26,831 nt of DNA from Branchiostoma floridae (Eukaryota; Chordata; Leptocardii; Amphioxiformes; Branchiostomatidae): positions 20,163,250 to 20,190,080 of the forward strand of contig NC_049988.1 of assembly GCF_000003815.2 (NCBI RefSeq). Direction: 5' to 3'. The first letter of the stretch is position 1. Each line of letters opens with the position of its first letter. The position numbers and the translations under genes are program-made. Below, piece by piece: positions 1-11,800 of this stretch. The notes below the pieces were generated by a model. The model made no database searches and was not told the DNA's origin. It worked only from the letters and a program-made list of their open reading frames with translations.

Positions 1-450
1 CACATGCTCAAAGGTCGACTTTTTCATGCTGAAAGGTCCACTTTTTCATGTCCAAGATTTTTTTCAAAGGCATGACTGATTTGCATTATTCACTTATATA
101 TAGACATTTCATTCAATCCTGGTGCAAAATTTGCCCCCAGAAAGTGCAGGAAATGGCTTTTCAGAGGGTCCAGATTTCAAAATTTCCCCAGACCACCATT
201 GCAACGCCTCCCGCCTTTGGTATCGGACATGGTGAAAATATGTCGGGGGAGTCGGCTTCAAAGACTTGTGCCAAAAACCTTGTGTATTTTAAGAGAAACT
301 CCATTAAACTTAGCCAGCGAATTTTGCCCGTCAAAATCCAGGAAATGGCGTTTCAGAGGGCTAAGATTTCGATTTTTTCCGGGGGAGCATGCCCCCGGAC
401 CCCCCTAGGCAGCTCACGCCTTCGGCGTGAGTCTCGCGCCTTCGGCGCTC
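1..450 (+). repeat. Two diverged copies of a dispersed repeat with hairpins
   Basis: Copies around 121-200 and 300-450 share caggaaatgg, tttcagaggg and ggggagcatgcccccgga. Related copies lie at 17630-17775 and 25262-25370. The second copy ends in two adjacent hairpins, ctcacgccttcggcgtgag and gcgccttcggcgc (413-448). Open frames here are not credible genes. Confidence 0.75.
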
Positions 451-599
451 GATGGTCCCACAAGTACTAAAAAGAACCCCCCCACCCAAAATCCTGGCTA
501 CGGGCATGCCACTGCGGGCCTACTCCCACCCACCAGCCAACCACTGGACAACCTATTCCAAACCTCACGTCCACCGCCGAATGTTTTGAAAATTCCATA
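451..599. other. Short stretch with no recognised feature
   Basis: C-rich unique sequence (cccccccacccaaaatcc and following) between the dispersed repeat and the LINE tail. No coding or structural signal seen. Confidence 0.4.
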
Positions 600-862
600 C
601 ATTCGACTGGCACTCTACCGTACTTTCCCAGAACTATCGTGGAGTGGAACTTGTTATCACCAAGTACAGTAGGGGCATCTTCTCTCGGTAGTTTTAAAGA
701 ACGCTTGCAGATAGATGTGCAAAAGTTAGGGGGAACGAGTCGTTCGGTGTAATATAACCAGCTGCTGCAGCGCCGCGTGCCTGCGAAGCTGGTGTGTTAC
801 GCCGAACGGCAGTTATACCGGCTATATAGATACAGATACAGACAGATACAGATACCGTACCG
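600..862 (+). mobile_element. LINE 3' end: reverse transcriptase C-terminus and tail
   Basis: A 51-codon open stretch at 600-752 reads HSTGTLPYFPRTIVEWN and then GASSLGSFKERL before TAA, the typical end of non-LTR reverse transcriptase ORFs (xxPRTIxEWN, SFKxRL). The non-coding tail contains an imperfect inverted repeat (ttcggtgtaatataaccag / ctggtgtgttacgccgaa) and ends in gatacag repeats. The element is 5'-truncated. A second copy lies at 2500-2735. Confidence 0.8.
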
Positions 863-998
863 AACACCAGCCGACCACAACCGGGACCACTCCCATCTAT
901 GTTGGTGGGCGGAAGGTCCGGAGACAATGTTCGTCTGTGTGTAACCGGAGTCTAACCGAGTCTATGCATTCATTTATACATGAGTCCAGAAGGTATCA

Positions 999-1639
999 GG
1001 ACAGTTCGGCACATGGACACTTCGGCCCGGACACTTCGGCCCCAAGTCCAGGACACTTCGGCCCAGGCTCAGAGGACACTTCGGCTCCACTAGTCTTTAT
1101 GACAGAGTGGGCATGCTATGCAATGTACAAAATAATCTCGTAGCTCGCAGTTGTAAGGACATTGATTTCGATATTTACGATAAACAGTTAATGCCAGTCG
1201 GGTATTTTGAGCAGTAGATTCATTCTTAAGCTGTACTTGTAAGTTACATATGTTGTACACACAAAATAAATATCTGTAACAGGTCGCGTTGTGGAGTACT
1301 TTATAGGACTGTTTAAGACGGCTAGCTCCACATTGCAGCAGGTAAGACTTCAGGTAAGCTAGGGTCATGCAGAAAACCGGAGCAAAAAGGGATCTTCATG
1401 CCCCGAAAACGCAAAAAAAGCGTTATCACTAATGACGATTTTCTCGAGTAGACAGGAGAACACTATATAATATACTGTACAAGTAAAATCATACGTCCTA
1501 AAATTATACGTTATTTAGTCAACTCGGGCTACGTGTTAGATAACTATCGTGGAGTGGACCCGGGGCCGAAGTGTCCTCGGCTTGGGGCCGAAATGTCCTG
1601 ATTGCCAAGGGGCCGAAGTGTCCATGTGCCGAAGTGTCC
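999..1639. mobile_element. TIR element with repeated GGACACTTCGGCC in both arms
   Basis: The left arm (999-1090) has ggacacttcggcc-type motifs about five times; the right arm (1558-1639) has the inverse ggccgaagtgtcc four times. The outer parts match as inverted repeats (ttcggcacatggacacttcg). The interior has no recognisable coding sequence; the long minus-strand frame 1090-1368 matches nothing I know. Confidence 0.65.
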
Positions 1640-2066
1640 GACATTCGTCCAGAAGACAGAAATGGTTCTTAAGTCCCCTTGAATATACTGAGCGACACCA
1701 AGAGATGTAACAGCACAAAATCAGCACAGTTTTCTTAATCAACTTACTTGTATACGCCAGCCTTTACGTATGCAATACTCGGTGACACACTTGAAATGAA
1801 CGCAGAACATTAAAAACGTTTGTCGAATCGGAAACGCCTGAAAAAGATGGACTTGTGCAACCGATGTAGGGTGTCCAACATTCCTGCCTGTCTTTTCTTC
1901 TTGTTGTTACGTACCTTTGCTATATTTAAAATCAACTTCTGATCTGGAAGGTTAATGTTTCATACGAATCGTAACGCTAGAGGTATAGCGTGATGTTTTA
2001 TTTAGACATTATATCCCATGGCTAAGCACGTCTAAGTACTGCGTCTTACCGCTATGCTCTTCCTGA
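1640..2066. other. Non-coding stretch, nothing recognised
   Basis: AT-rich unique-looking sequence with no convincing frame, splice-bounded exon or repeat. Presumably intron 1 or upstream sequence of the GPCR gene. Confidence 0.4.
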
Positions 2067-2221
2067 TAATCTCCAAACAGATTCTGCGTGGCATAAGACA
2101 GTAACATAAGCTGGGGAAGGGGTTTAGCCGACAGAGGAGTAAATTGGCCACGCGTCCACACTAAGCTCCTTCCCCAGCTTATGTTACTGTCTTATGCCAC
2201 GCAGAATCTGCTTGGAGATTA
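2067..2221. mobile_element. Young foldback MITE with 54-bp arms
   Basis: Arms 2067-2120 and 2168-2221 are inverted copies matching at 53 of 54 positions (one a/g difference), separated by 47 bp. Arms begin taatctccaa and end gctggggaagg. Near-identity suggests recent insertion or gene conversion between the arms. Confidence 0.9.
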
Positions 2222-2499
2222 CCTCCTAACGCTTTCCCGATTCGAGCTTCCAAGAAAGCATATCGTGAAATAGTGCGACGAATCTAGATTAGTCAACCGG
2301 AAAAACCTCCTTCCATGTAACACACCTGTGGGTTAAAGCTGGTTATATAAAGGTACCCTTTTTTGCACCTGGGTGAAGTGAAGAAGGTCGTGTAAAATGC
2401 CTTTCACATTCCGCACGGCAAATATCAAAATCGGAACCTCCAGAGCCCAACACCCTGCCGTGTGTTTGTAATATCCATCGTTTTGTCCGGCTACATCAC

Positions 2500-2735
2500 A
2501 GTAGGGGCAACTTCTCTGGATAGTTTAAAAGAACACTTGCATATAGATTGGCAAAGGTAGGTGTGACGGGTCGTTCGGTGTAATATAACCAGCCGCTACC
2601 GCGCCGCGTGCCTGCGAAGCTGGTGTGTTACGCCGAAGGGCGGTTATACCGGTTATATAGATACTGATACAGAAGCTGGTGTGTTACGCCGAAGGGCGGT
2701 TATACCGGGTATATAGATACAGCTACAGTGACGAA
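2500..2735 (+). mobile_element. Second LINE 3' end, tail partly duplicated
   Basis: Homologous to 667-860 (acagtaggggcaacttctct, gaacacttgca, cgttcggtgtaatataacca, cgccgcgtgcctgcgaagct). The reading frame is broken. The last unit, agctggtgtgttacgccgaa to tatatagatac, is tandemly duplicated (about 2617-2670 and 2673-2722). It abuts the acceptor of GPCR exon A. Confidence 0.8.
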
Positions 2736-2751
2736 CTGTTTTTCTTTACAG

Positions 2752-2894
2752 TGACGAACTACTACATCGTGAACCTTGCCGTTGCTGACGTGGCGTTTCT
2801 GCTCTGCTGTGTGCCGTTCAGCGCCGCAGGGTTCGCCACCACCAGCTGGCACTACGGACTCTTCATGTGCAAGTTCGTCTTCTACTTCATGCAG
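2752..2894 (+). CDS. GPCR exon A: TM2, ECL1, start of TM3
   Basis: The acceptor is tttctttacag ending at 2751 and the donor is gtgagt at 2895. The exon begins with the last two bases of a split codon (xTG, expected Val or Met) and ends in phase 0 after ATG CAG. It encodes about 48 residues with VNLAVAD (TM2), LLCCVPF, the ECL1 Trp and MCKF, the TM3 cysteine that pairs with ECL2. The acceptor and first exon bases are duplicated just upstream (2724-2738), leaving a possible decoy acceptor at 2728. The remembered human KISS1R exon 2 covers the same stretch, but I could not verify that here. Confidence 0.9.
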
Positions 2895-5800
2895 GTGAGT
2901 GGAATATCTTGTGTCAGCACTACGCTTTTCTGCCCCAGTAGTACTCCGCACACGCCCTTCCCCCGGTGTACCGTAAGTGCGAAAAGGAACGAAAATGAAT
3001 ATTTGCTCCTTTTCGTTCCCTTTCGTTCCCTTTCGTTCCTTTTCGCACTTTCGGTACTTTCCTTTTCGTTCCATTTCGCACTTTCGGTAGACCCCCTTCC
3101 TCTGTGGGTCAGAGCTTCCAGATCTTCGTTGACGTTGGTGCGTCGTTCTACCCCTGTCACATCATCCACGATCTTCGGGCGTATCAATGGAGGGTCGGCC
3201 ATATTTGAAGATCGACAGAGGTTTGCGCGTATTTTTCACCGTCCCTGTCACATATAAGCCCAACTTTGTTGTGCAATTAAGTTATTATTATAATCGAGGC
3301 TCGGGCGATTACAGCAGAATCGTCGTCCGATCGATTTTCGCCAAATGTGACAGGGGTATTCGGACAGGAGGGAGCAGACAAGAAGGTGTTTCATAGTCTG
3401 CTCCTGTCCGCAGTCACACAGAACAGCCTGTCCACCTGGACTGAGACCCCAGTGTGTATTATAGAATACGTCTTCTACATCTGACATCTAACTACGGTTG
3501 TTATATCTTTCAAAGCATTTTTATACATGGGCATCCTACTCGGGTACCTGCTGTCTTTTGTATCTCATTTCCTGGATGTTAAAACTTCATCTCCGTATCA
3601 TCATAACAGGACGAGTGCGCAGTTAATCTATTCATTGCAGGGGTACAATTTCTCCGACTCAAGGCTAGCGCCCCACGGCTTCTTGAATGCTGTTCTTCCA
3701 AATGAGTCATAAATGAAGTTTAGCCGTGAATAACTAAGCTTAATTGGAGTTATATTCATCTAAATGAGATCATTTTACATGGCGACTATCCTCAATTGTG
3801 TATGGATTTTCTCCCGCCAGTAAACCATTACAGAGTAATTTGGCGGTTGGCCGGCAATTTCCGTTTAGGCGATCAATACAAAATGGACTGTTGTAATAAG
3901 ATAAATAATGACCCGCGGTGACCTCCGTGTTTTGCTCGGTCAGCATCCACGCAGTAATAAGATAAGATAAGGCCTGAAACATCCTTTGTTTTTTGGTGAG
4001 TCAGCATCCCCAAAATTGAGGAGATTGGCAATATTCACACTGTTTCATAGGACGGTTTTCTTGATCGATTATACACCAACTACTCCACTTGTTTTCTTTA
4101 TAGTCTTTCATAACCCACCTTGTAATTTTACTCAATGCAATCCTTTTATATTTTGTACTTAATATATTTTCAATAGATGGTTTCTTATAGCATCCTGCTT
4201 TTTGTCTCAGTCTCGATGAAATCCTTTCCTAAAATGTGTTTACAGAATCTCTCGCTGGCTGGGGTTAATTACCCCTTTCGTTTCTTCTTCCGGTTCTTTA
4301 ATCTACATGGCAAAGAAATCACGCTGACGACAGGTGACCCACTTCTCTTACTTCAGTACAGCTGGACAGATATCAGGGATTGTGGACCATGACTTATGCC
4401 TAGGTTACACATAGCCGAATTTGGCTCCCGACTCTCTCCCGACTATGGTTTAGGAGTGATTTGGGAGCTAGTCGGCTGTAGTCGGCTGGCGTTCGGCTGA
4501 GTCGGATGGCGTTCGGCTGGCGTTCGGCTGAGTCGGCTGGTGTTCGGCTGCTCCATCCGAATGTTTTGAAATGTTCAAAACATTCGGCTCTGAGCGGCAA
4601 CTCTGGAATGGGTCGGTTGGTGGTCGGCTGGTGTTCGGCACGGTCGGCTAGTGTTCGGTTGGTGTTCGGGAGTAAGTCAGCAGTCAAATCAAATCTTAAC
4701 CACGCCATAAACATTGCTGACTTACTCCCAGCTTGTTTCCAACTTACCAATGATTTACCCCAAGACCTTAGACAAATCTCTGCTATACTCATTGCCAAGC
4801 AAAAAGACTATTGCCAGAACGTAGACGAATCACTCCCGAACTTCACACGACCGACATCCAGCTAAAAACAAAAAGACCCGATAAATGCCGCACTGGAGCT
4901 ATATGTGATCTAAATTTGATCTCAGTGATGTTTACAAATAGAACAAAGGACATTCTTGATTAAAAACGAAAATGAGCACTCTTTTGAAAATCGCTGATTA
5001 TGTCTATTTCAAGTCGAAAAAGGGTCGGCAATCGGTTGGGGATCAGTCGGGAGTGATTCGGCAGTCTGTGGCTAGAGGTCGGGATGGTTGGTGATAGGTT
5101 AGTTAGCATTTGGGACACAGTCGGGAGTAAGTCATTTACCGGTCGGGAGGTGTTCGGGACATGTTCGGCGCTAAAAAAATAGGCGTGGCCTAAACTGGTC
5201 AGACTACTCCCGAACTACTGCCGACTTGGGTCGGCTAAGAGTCGGCTATAGTGTTCGGGAGCCAAAGTCGGCTATGTGTAACCTAGGCATTAATGACGAG
5301 CGGCGTCTGTTTAAACTAATAGTATCCTTTATTGATTACACAGGACATGCGAAAATGGATCCTTCTTCATCAGTGAACAAACAATCCAGAAGATTTTGTA
5401 ACATCAGTGCAAAGTCGGTAAAACAACATGCCATCCCCTTTTCTCGTAGCTTGATTGATCCTTTGCTTTCATCTTTGCTTTGCTTTCAACTCTGATGAGA
5501 AGACGAAGGCTTCTAGGCCAACCTTGATCAATGTTGTGATAATGCTTTTCTTCTTCCTTTCTTGCCTTTACTTAAGTCCTCGCTTCATTGGGTATAATGA
5601 CGAAGATTTCTTTATAGGTATCTGCATGCGCTTCTTTACTTTTATACAAGACAGACTTCGTGAGCTAGCCAATAGGTTTGATGTCAGTAATCCAAGTGAG
5701 TCGATCCGACACATGTCAATTAGACATTCCACTGATGACGCCCGACCCCTGATGTCTCACGTAGCCCACTTACCTCATGTTTCATCATCATCATCATCAA

Positions 5801-8800
5801 GGTGGGATTTATAGTAGAAATTGGCCAAATATGGTCAAAGAATTCAAACAAGCCAGAGGAGTTAGTTGGTCGTTAATACCACTGTCACATTTGGCGAAAA
5901 TATCAGACAACGATTCTGCGGCAATCTCCCGAGCCTCGCTTATAATAATAACTTTATTGCACAACAATTGTACAAGTTACAAAGTATGGCTTTTATGTGA
6001 CAGGGACAGTTTGCAGGTGGAAAATACGCGCAACCCTCTGTCGATCTTAAATATGGCCGATCTTCCATCGATACGCCCGAAGATCGTGGATAATGTGACA
6101 GGGTATAAGCAAACTCCTCGGACAGCTAACTCCTCTGGCGTGCTATGTGTCTGTACTTGTTCGATTTCTACTATTTTTCCAGTAACCTGTGGGGCTTGGT
6201 AGATGCTGAGACTTCTATACGGACCTCACACGAACTTGAAAATATACGCACTAGAATATCATATATGTGGCCATGGTTGTGTCAGTTTAGGTACATATGA
6301 TAAAATTCTGTGTGTGTTTTTTTTTTCAGCCATGTATATGTTTATATGTTAAATAATTCATTCTACTACTTCGATTCCTTTCAATTGAATTTCTGCTGGT
6401 TTTAGTGTTGCCTCTATCTATTCGCGTCACATTATCCACGATCTTCAGGCGTATGGATGGAAGATTGGCCATATTTTATATCGACAGAGCGTTGCGCGTA
6501 TTTCTTACATAGAAACCGTCCCTGTCACATATAAGCCATACTTTGTACCCTGTACAATTGTTGTGCTATAAAGTTATCATTATGTTAAGTTGTCCGACCG
6601 ATTTTCGCCACTTGAATCTGGCCGTAGGAAATTTGAGTACAGAGGTGCGTTTTCATGGAACGAGCTGCCGCCCACGGTTAAAGTGGCCAGTTCTGCACTG
6701 TCATTCAAGAAACTGCTAAGAAACGGTAATCACTGCTGACCCCTGACCTCCTGACCCGGCACTAATTTTGATCAATGAGTTACGATTTTGATTTATGTTC
6801 ATTTATATATTGTTTCCTTGGTTTGTTTATCGTTTAGTTTATCTTATTTCTTTGTTATGCTATTGTGTGTATGTTGTTTGTACAGGGCACACATGAAAAG
6901 CAGTACGCAAAATACTGAGTGTGTCCACCCTGTATAAAGAAAACAGAAATAAATAAATAAATAAATAAATAAATAAAATCAAATGTGACAGGGGTATTAG
7001 AGCAATTTCAGCTGACAGGTTGGGTTGATGAGATTGAAGAAAGTTGATGAAACTATCCACAGTGATGACAGACCTTGCAATTGCCTTATCGATTACACAC
7101 CAGGGATCCGATATTGAAGAACGACATACTAATGTACGTGGATAATTGGAACACTAAACGACACACTTTGTCTTCAGTACTCTTAATTGGTTGTTTTTTT
7201 ATCTATTGATCTGAGGTCAACGACCGCACCTGTTCGTGATTGAAGAAACAGCCCTCTTCTGCTGCCTCTGTGAATCTTTTCTTCTGTATTTATGAAAGCA
7301 TTTTGCCGTCTATGGCCCCGTTTCCACTAGACGGCGATCGCGTTGCGCTCTCACTGGCAACTAAAGAGAAGAAAGAATACGCATTGTGTATTCTTCGCTT
7401 TCAAACTGGTTATATCATACGAAATGTAAATATGTGACAGAGAAGACAACAAAACACACAAAGTGTAAAAAGATTCATTTCTTTTCTATGCAATTCGTTG
7501 AGCGATATGTCAAATTTTAGGTCGCAGAGAGAGTGCCGTCCCAGTGGAAAGGGGGTATAAGGAATGAGGACCAGCATATAATCGTACGAGTTTTGTAAGT
7601 TAATGGAGACATCCCTCAGTATATTCCCTTGTTTCTCCTCAATGATCAGGCAGTCCATGGCATTATGACGGATGGCGTAGTCATTTTACGATCAATAACC
7701 TTTTAATGAGCAGTTGTCCGAAGATGAATGAGACTGTGTGTAGATATAAGAGGGTACTGATACATGACCGGGAATAACCTGGACTTCAGTCTCTTTGTGG
7801 CAAGGCCTACCGTAGTAAGTGGAGGCTCTCTACGGGGCCAGTGCAGCTCTCAGCCGCCGGGGAAAAAGCTCACACCCGGGAGGGTTTTCACGCGGCAGGA
7901 GTTGTCCCGGCCAGCAATTAACTCCCACTGGGCCAAGTCCTACCGCGTGAAAATCCTACCGGGTGTGAACCTTTACCCCGGCGGCCGAGAGCTGCACTNN
8001 NNNNNNNNNNNNNNNNNNNNNNNNNNNNNNNNNNNNNNNNNNNNNNNNNNNNNNNNNNNNNNNNNNNNNNNNNNNNNNNNNNNNNNNNNNNNNNNNNNGG
8101 TATATATAGGGGAGGTCAACAGTATAATGTTCGCCTCTTTACTTAATGCATTGTAACTACGTAACAAGGCCTGAGTGTCATTTCAAGGTGTTGCCTGAAG
8201 GCCACTTCAGAGTTTCGGGTCACATTATATAACTTTAAAAGCATCTCTTCTCCCTAAGTCAGAAACATCATGATTGAGACCAGCTCAATTGCGTACTGAG
8301 GATGAGGACTAACTGACCCAAGGAGAAGTAGGCCATTGCTGTAAGATACTAGTAGCAATCCAATCGACGATAGTTCTTCTTCTGGCTGTACTTTAGCTGC
8401 TCTGTGTGTCTCTGCCCAATTAGTTTCTGTTCTTCTACATTTGGTAGCAGTGTCATACCTCCTGTGGTTTTGGCTTACATATTAGGTTTATGTCAATACA
8501 TGTTAATGCCACGGTCCCTTTCGCAAAAAGGGGCCCACTGCATATTTCAGGGACTCTTGTTCTGCTGCACTTTTGAGCGTGGCCCCAAAGAACCATCTGT
8601 GGCTACTGGGCTGTTTTGGGGGCACGATCGGGACCCCATTTTTTTTTAGTTCTCATTTTAAGTCGAAATCAAAATCAACATGGGACGCGGTACTGCTTAG
8701 GTTATATTTCCAAACAGGGGTCAGACCCAGCTGTTTTAGGAGACATAAAATATACTTTAAAGATATATACCTAGAAATATATCACATGTCAATGTATACC

Positions 8801-11800
8801 TAGAAATATATCACATGTCAAGTCAATCAGAAATAAGTCTGAATCTGTTCTGCCATCGTGGTCACCTGTCTGACGCTCGCGGCCCTGAGTATTGATCGAT
8901 ACGTCGCCATCGTCCACCCGGTGTCCTCCATCGAACGCCGCACCGCACCGCAGCACATACATATATATATATAACTGTAACAGTAGGACCACCAAACCGA
9001 CCGTGCCAAACGGCTCTGAGTCTGTTAGCGTGACGGTTAAGCGTCTAGGTTTGTGGTCTTTCGGTGCGGGTTCGATTCCCGGGAGCCAGAAAATTGTTTC
9101 TGTCTGTTTCTCCTCCGTTCTAGCTAGTTCCCACACCGGAAATCGACGCCGGGCGTTGGTGGTGAGAGCGCCAAATCCTAACCACTAAGACCATGTATAA
9201 GACATATATGTATTCAGTGCCGTTCTCTGTTCTGCCAGGTGACTACGATGGCCACCTGCCTGACGCTCGCGGCCCTGAGTATAGACCGGTACGTCGCCAT
9301 CGTCCACCCGGTGTCCTCCATCGACCGCCGCACACCCGCACTTGCCATGGCCATCAGCGGCTGCATCTGGATAGGTGAGGACCTATTACTTCCATGAAAG
9401 ATGGAGGTATAGATTTCGGTGCGTGCGTGTGTGTGCATTTTCGGATTCTTGTCGTCAACTATGGATTGATTGTAATGATTTTCCGGTATTTGGATAGAGG
9501 GGTCGCAAGATAAAGGTCAAGTTCAGCTTGGTTACCCTATTGCAAAAGCTAGCGGCTTTGTTAATCTTCCTTTTATGCCATACAAAATTTTACGATTAAT
9601 TGATTTGCGAAATAACTAGTTGATTGATTAATCGATTGATTGGTTGATTGAATGTTAAATTATGGTTTTAATGCAGAGATTATTGTACAACAAGACACAA
9701 TTCAGCCTCTGACTGCCAGACCCTTGTTTTGCCGATACACCTTTTGATTGATAGAAAGATAGATAGATAAATAAATAGATTGATTGATTGATTGATTGAT
9801 ATTACAGGGTCCTTTCTGCTCTCCGTGCCGGTTGCCATCTATACCCAGCTGGTGGAGGGGTTCTGGTACGGGCCGCAGGTGTACTGTCAGGAGCAGTGGC
9901 CATCCCCGCAGGTGAGGCTTGTTGTTTTCTTTGTTTGTTTCTTTGTTTGTTTGTTTATTTATTTTGGCACGGACGGCAAGTGATTCTATTCTGGCTCGGA
10001 CGGCAGATATACTGGAAAGACAAGTGGCACTTGTAATCGATGTGGACTTGCAATAAGCGAAACTCGTTGAAAATAGGTAAGAAGCTTGAGCGTCCTATTT
10101 GGAAGAGACGGGGGACACCACGAGCTTCCTGCATCTTATGACCCTCCGTTTACCCTTCAAGTGTCCTCACGCCGTTTCTGTTTTCCAGGCCGAACTCGGC
10201 TACAACATCTACACCATCCTGATCAGTTACGTCATCCCCCTTCTGATCAGCGCCACGTCACACACGCTTATCGTCTGTAGCCTATACAAGAACAGCGTGC
10301 AGCCGCTTCAGAATCAGCAGAACGAGCAACAGGTGAGAGTCTTCCATCTTAACTCAACTTTTATTCATTACTGTAGTCACGTCATACACTGTCGTCGTCT
10401 GCAGTCTGTATAAGAACAGCGTGCAGCCTCTACAGAACGAGCAGGTGGGAAAGTGTGTCATCTAAACTCAACTTTTATTCATTACTGTGGTCACGTCAAA
10501 TACTCTCAGAGTCTGTAGTCTGTATAAGAACAGCTTACAGCCGCTTCAGAACCTACAGAACGAGCAACAGGTGAGAGTGTGTGATCTTAACTCACCTTTT
10601 ATTCATTACTGGAGTCAGTTACACTCTCATTGCGTCTGTAGTCTCTAGAAGAACAGTTTCGCTATAGTACCANNNNNNNNNNNNNNNNNNNNNNNNNNNN
10701 NNNNNNNNNNNNNNNNNNNNNNNNNNNNNNNNNNNNNNNNNNNNNNNNNNNNNNNNNNNNNNNNNNNNNNNNTAAAGTGTGTCATCTAAACTCTTCTTTG
10801 ACATGTTACTGACTGCATCAGTATCTGTAGCCTGTATAAGAACAGCTTTCAGCCGCTTCAGAACCTGCAGAACGAGCAGGTGAGAGTGTGTGATCTTAAC
10901 TCACCTTTTACTCATTACTGGAGTCAGTTACACTCTCATCACGTCTGTAGTCTCAAGATGAACAGTTTCGCTACAGAACCTACAGAACGAGCAACAGGTA
11001 GGAAAGTGTGTCATCTAAACTCTTCTTTGACATGTTACTGACTGCATCACTATCTGTAGCCTGTACAAGAACAGCGTGCAGCCGCTATAGAACCTGCACA
11101 ACGAGCAACAGGTGAGAGTGTGTCGTCTTAACTCACCTTTTCTTTACTAAGGAAGTCACGTTACACTCTTATCGTCTGTAGTCTGTACAAGAACAGCGTG
11201 CAGCCTCTACAGAACGAGCAGGTGGGAAAGTGTGATCTTAACTCACCTTTTATTCATTACTGGAGTCACGTTACACTCTCATCGCGTCTGTAGTCTCTAG
11301 AAGAACAGTTTCGCTACAGAACAAGCAGAACGAGCAACAGGTAGGAAAGTGTGTCATCTAAACTCTTTTTACCTCCATGAAATGTCATGGAATGGAGGTT
11401 ATATTTTCTGTTATGTGTCTCTGTCTGTGTAGAAGATTACTCAAGAACGGCTTGATGGATTGGTTTCATACTTGTTGTGTTGGTGGGGTGTGATGAAAGC
11501 TCGAATCGATGAGATATTGGGAGCCGTATCTGTCGTTATAATCGATGTAATAATATCAGAAATCACCCCTATATTTGAGATATATTGGTACAGGCATCGT
11601 GATTTACATGTATGTGTTTGTTAATGGGCTTAGCTGCAAGCAGATAGTGAGGTGACAGCTGTTTGGGGAACCCCCAGTAGTTTTATTTATGTCTGCTTAG
11701 GACTGTTTGAAATATTTGTAACAGTTGGCACATTAGTGCCGCTGTTTGCCCAGCCCAACATTCTAGAACATCTGTTTTGGGAGGCGGACAATTTTGATTG

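Noticed and set aside
413-448. Two adjacent GC hairpins as a bacterial-type terminator
   Set aside because: Eukaryotic context, no U tract, and they belong to a dispersed repeat found elsewhere in the window.
2679-3257. Single 192-residue frame covering GPCR exon A
   Set aside because: Only 2752-2894 is coding. The frame upstream is LINE tail and downstream is intron after a perfect gtgagt donor.
4506-4865. 119-residue plus-strand frame and its 132-residue minus-strand shadow
   Set aside because: Translation of TCGGCTG repeats inside a transposon; no family similarity.
8855-8946. Mutually exclusive alternative exon to exon B
   Set aside because: The acceptor AG is mutated, no donor follows, and TM4 is missing.
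9128-9196. Functional tRNA-Glu gene
   Set aside because: The acceptor stem and T-arm consensus are broken.
10395-10444. Array copy as an alternative microexon after ctgcag
   Set aside because: Joined in phase 0 it reads Ser-Val-stop; no copy has TM5 or a useful acceptor.
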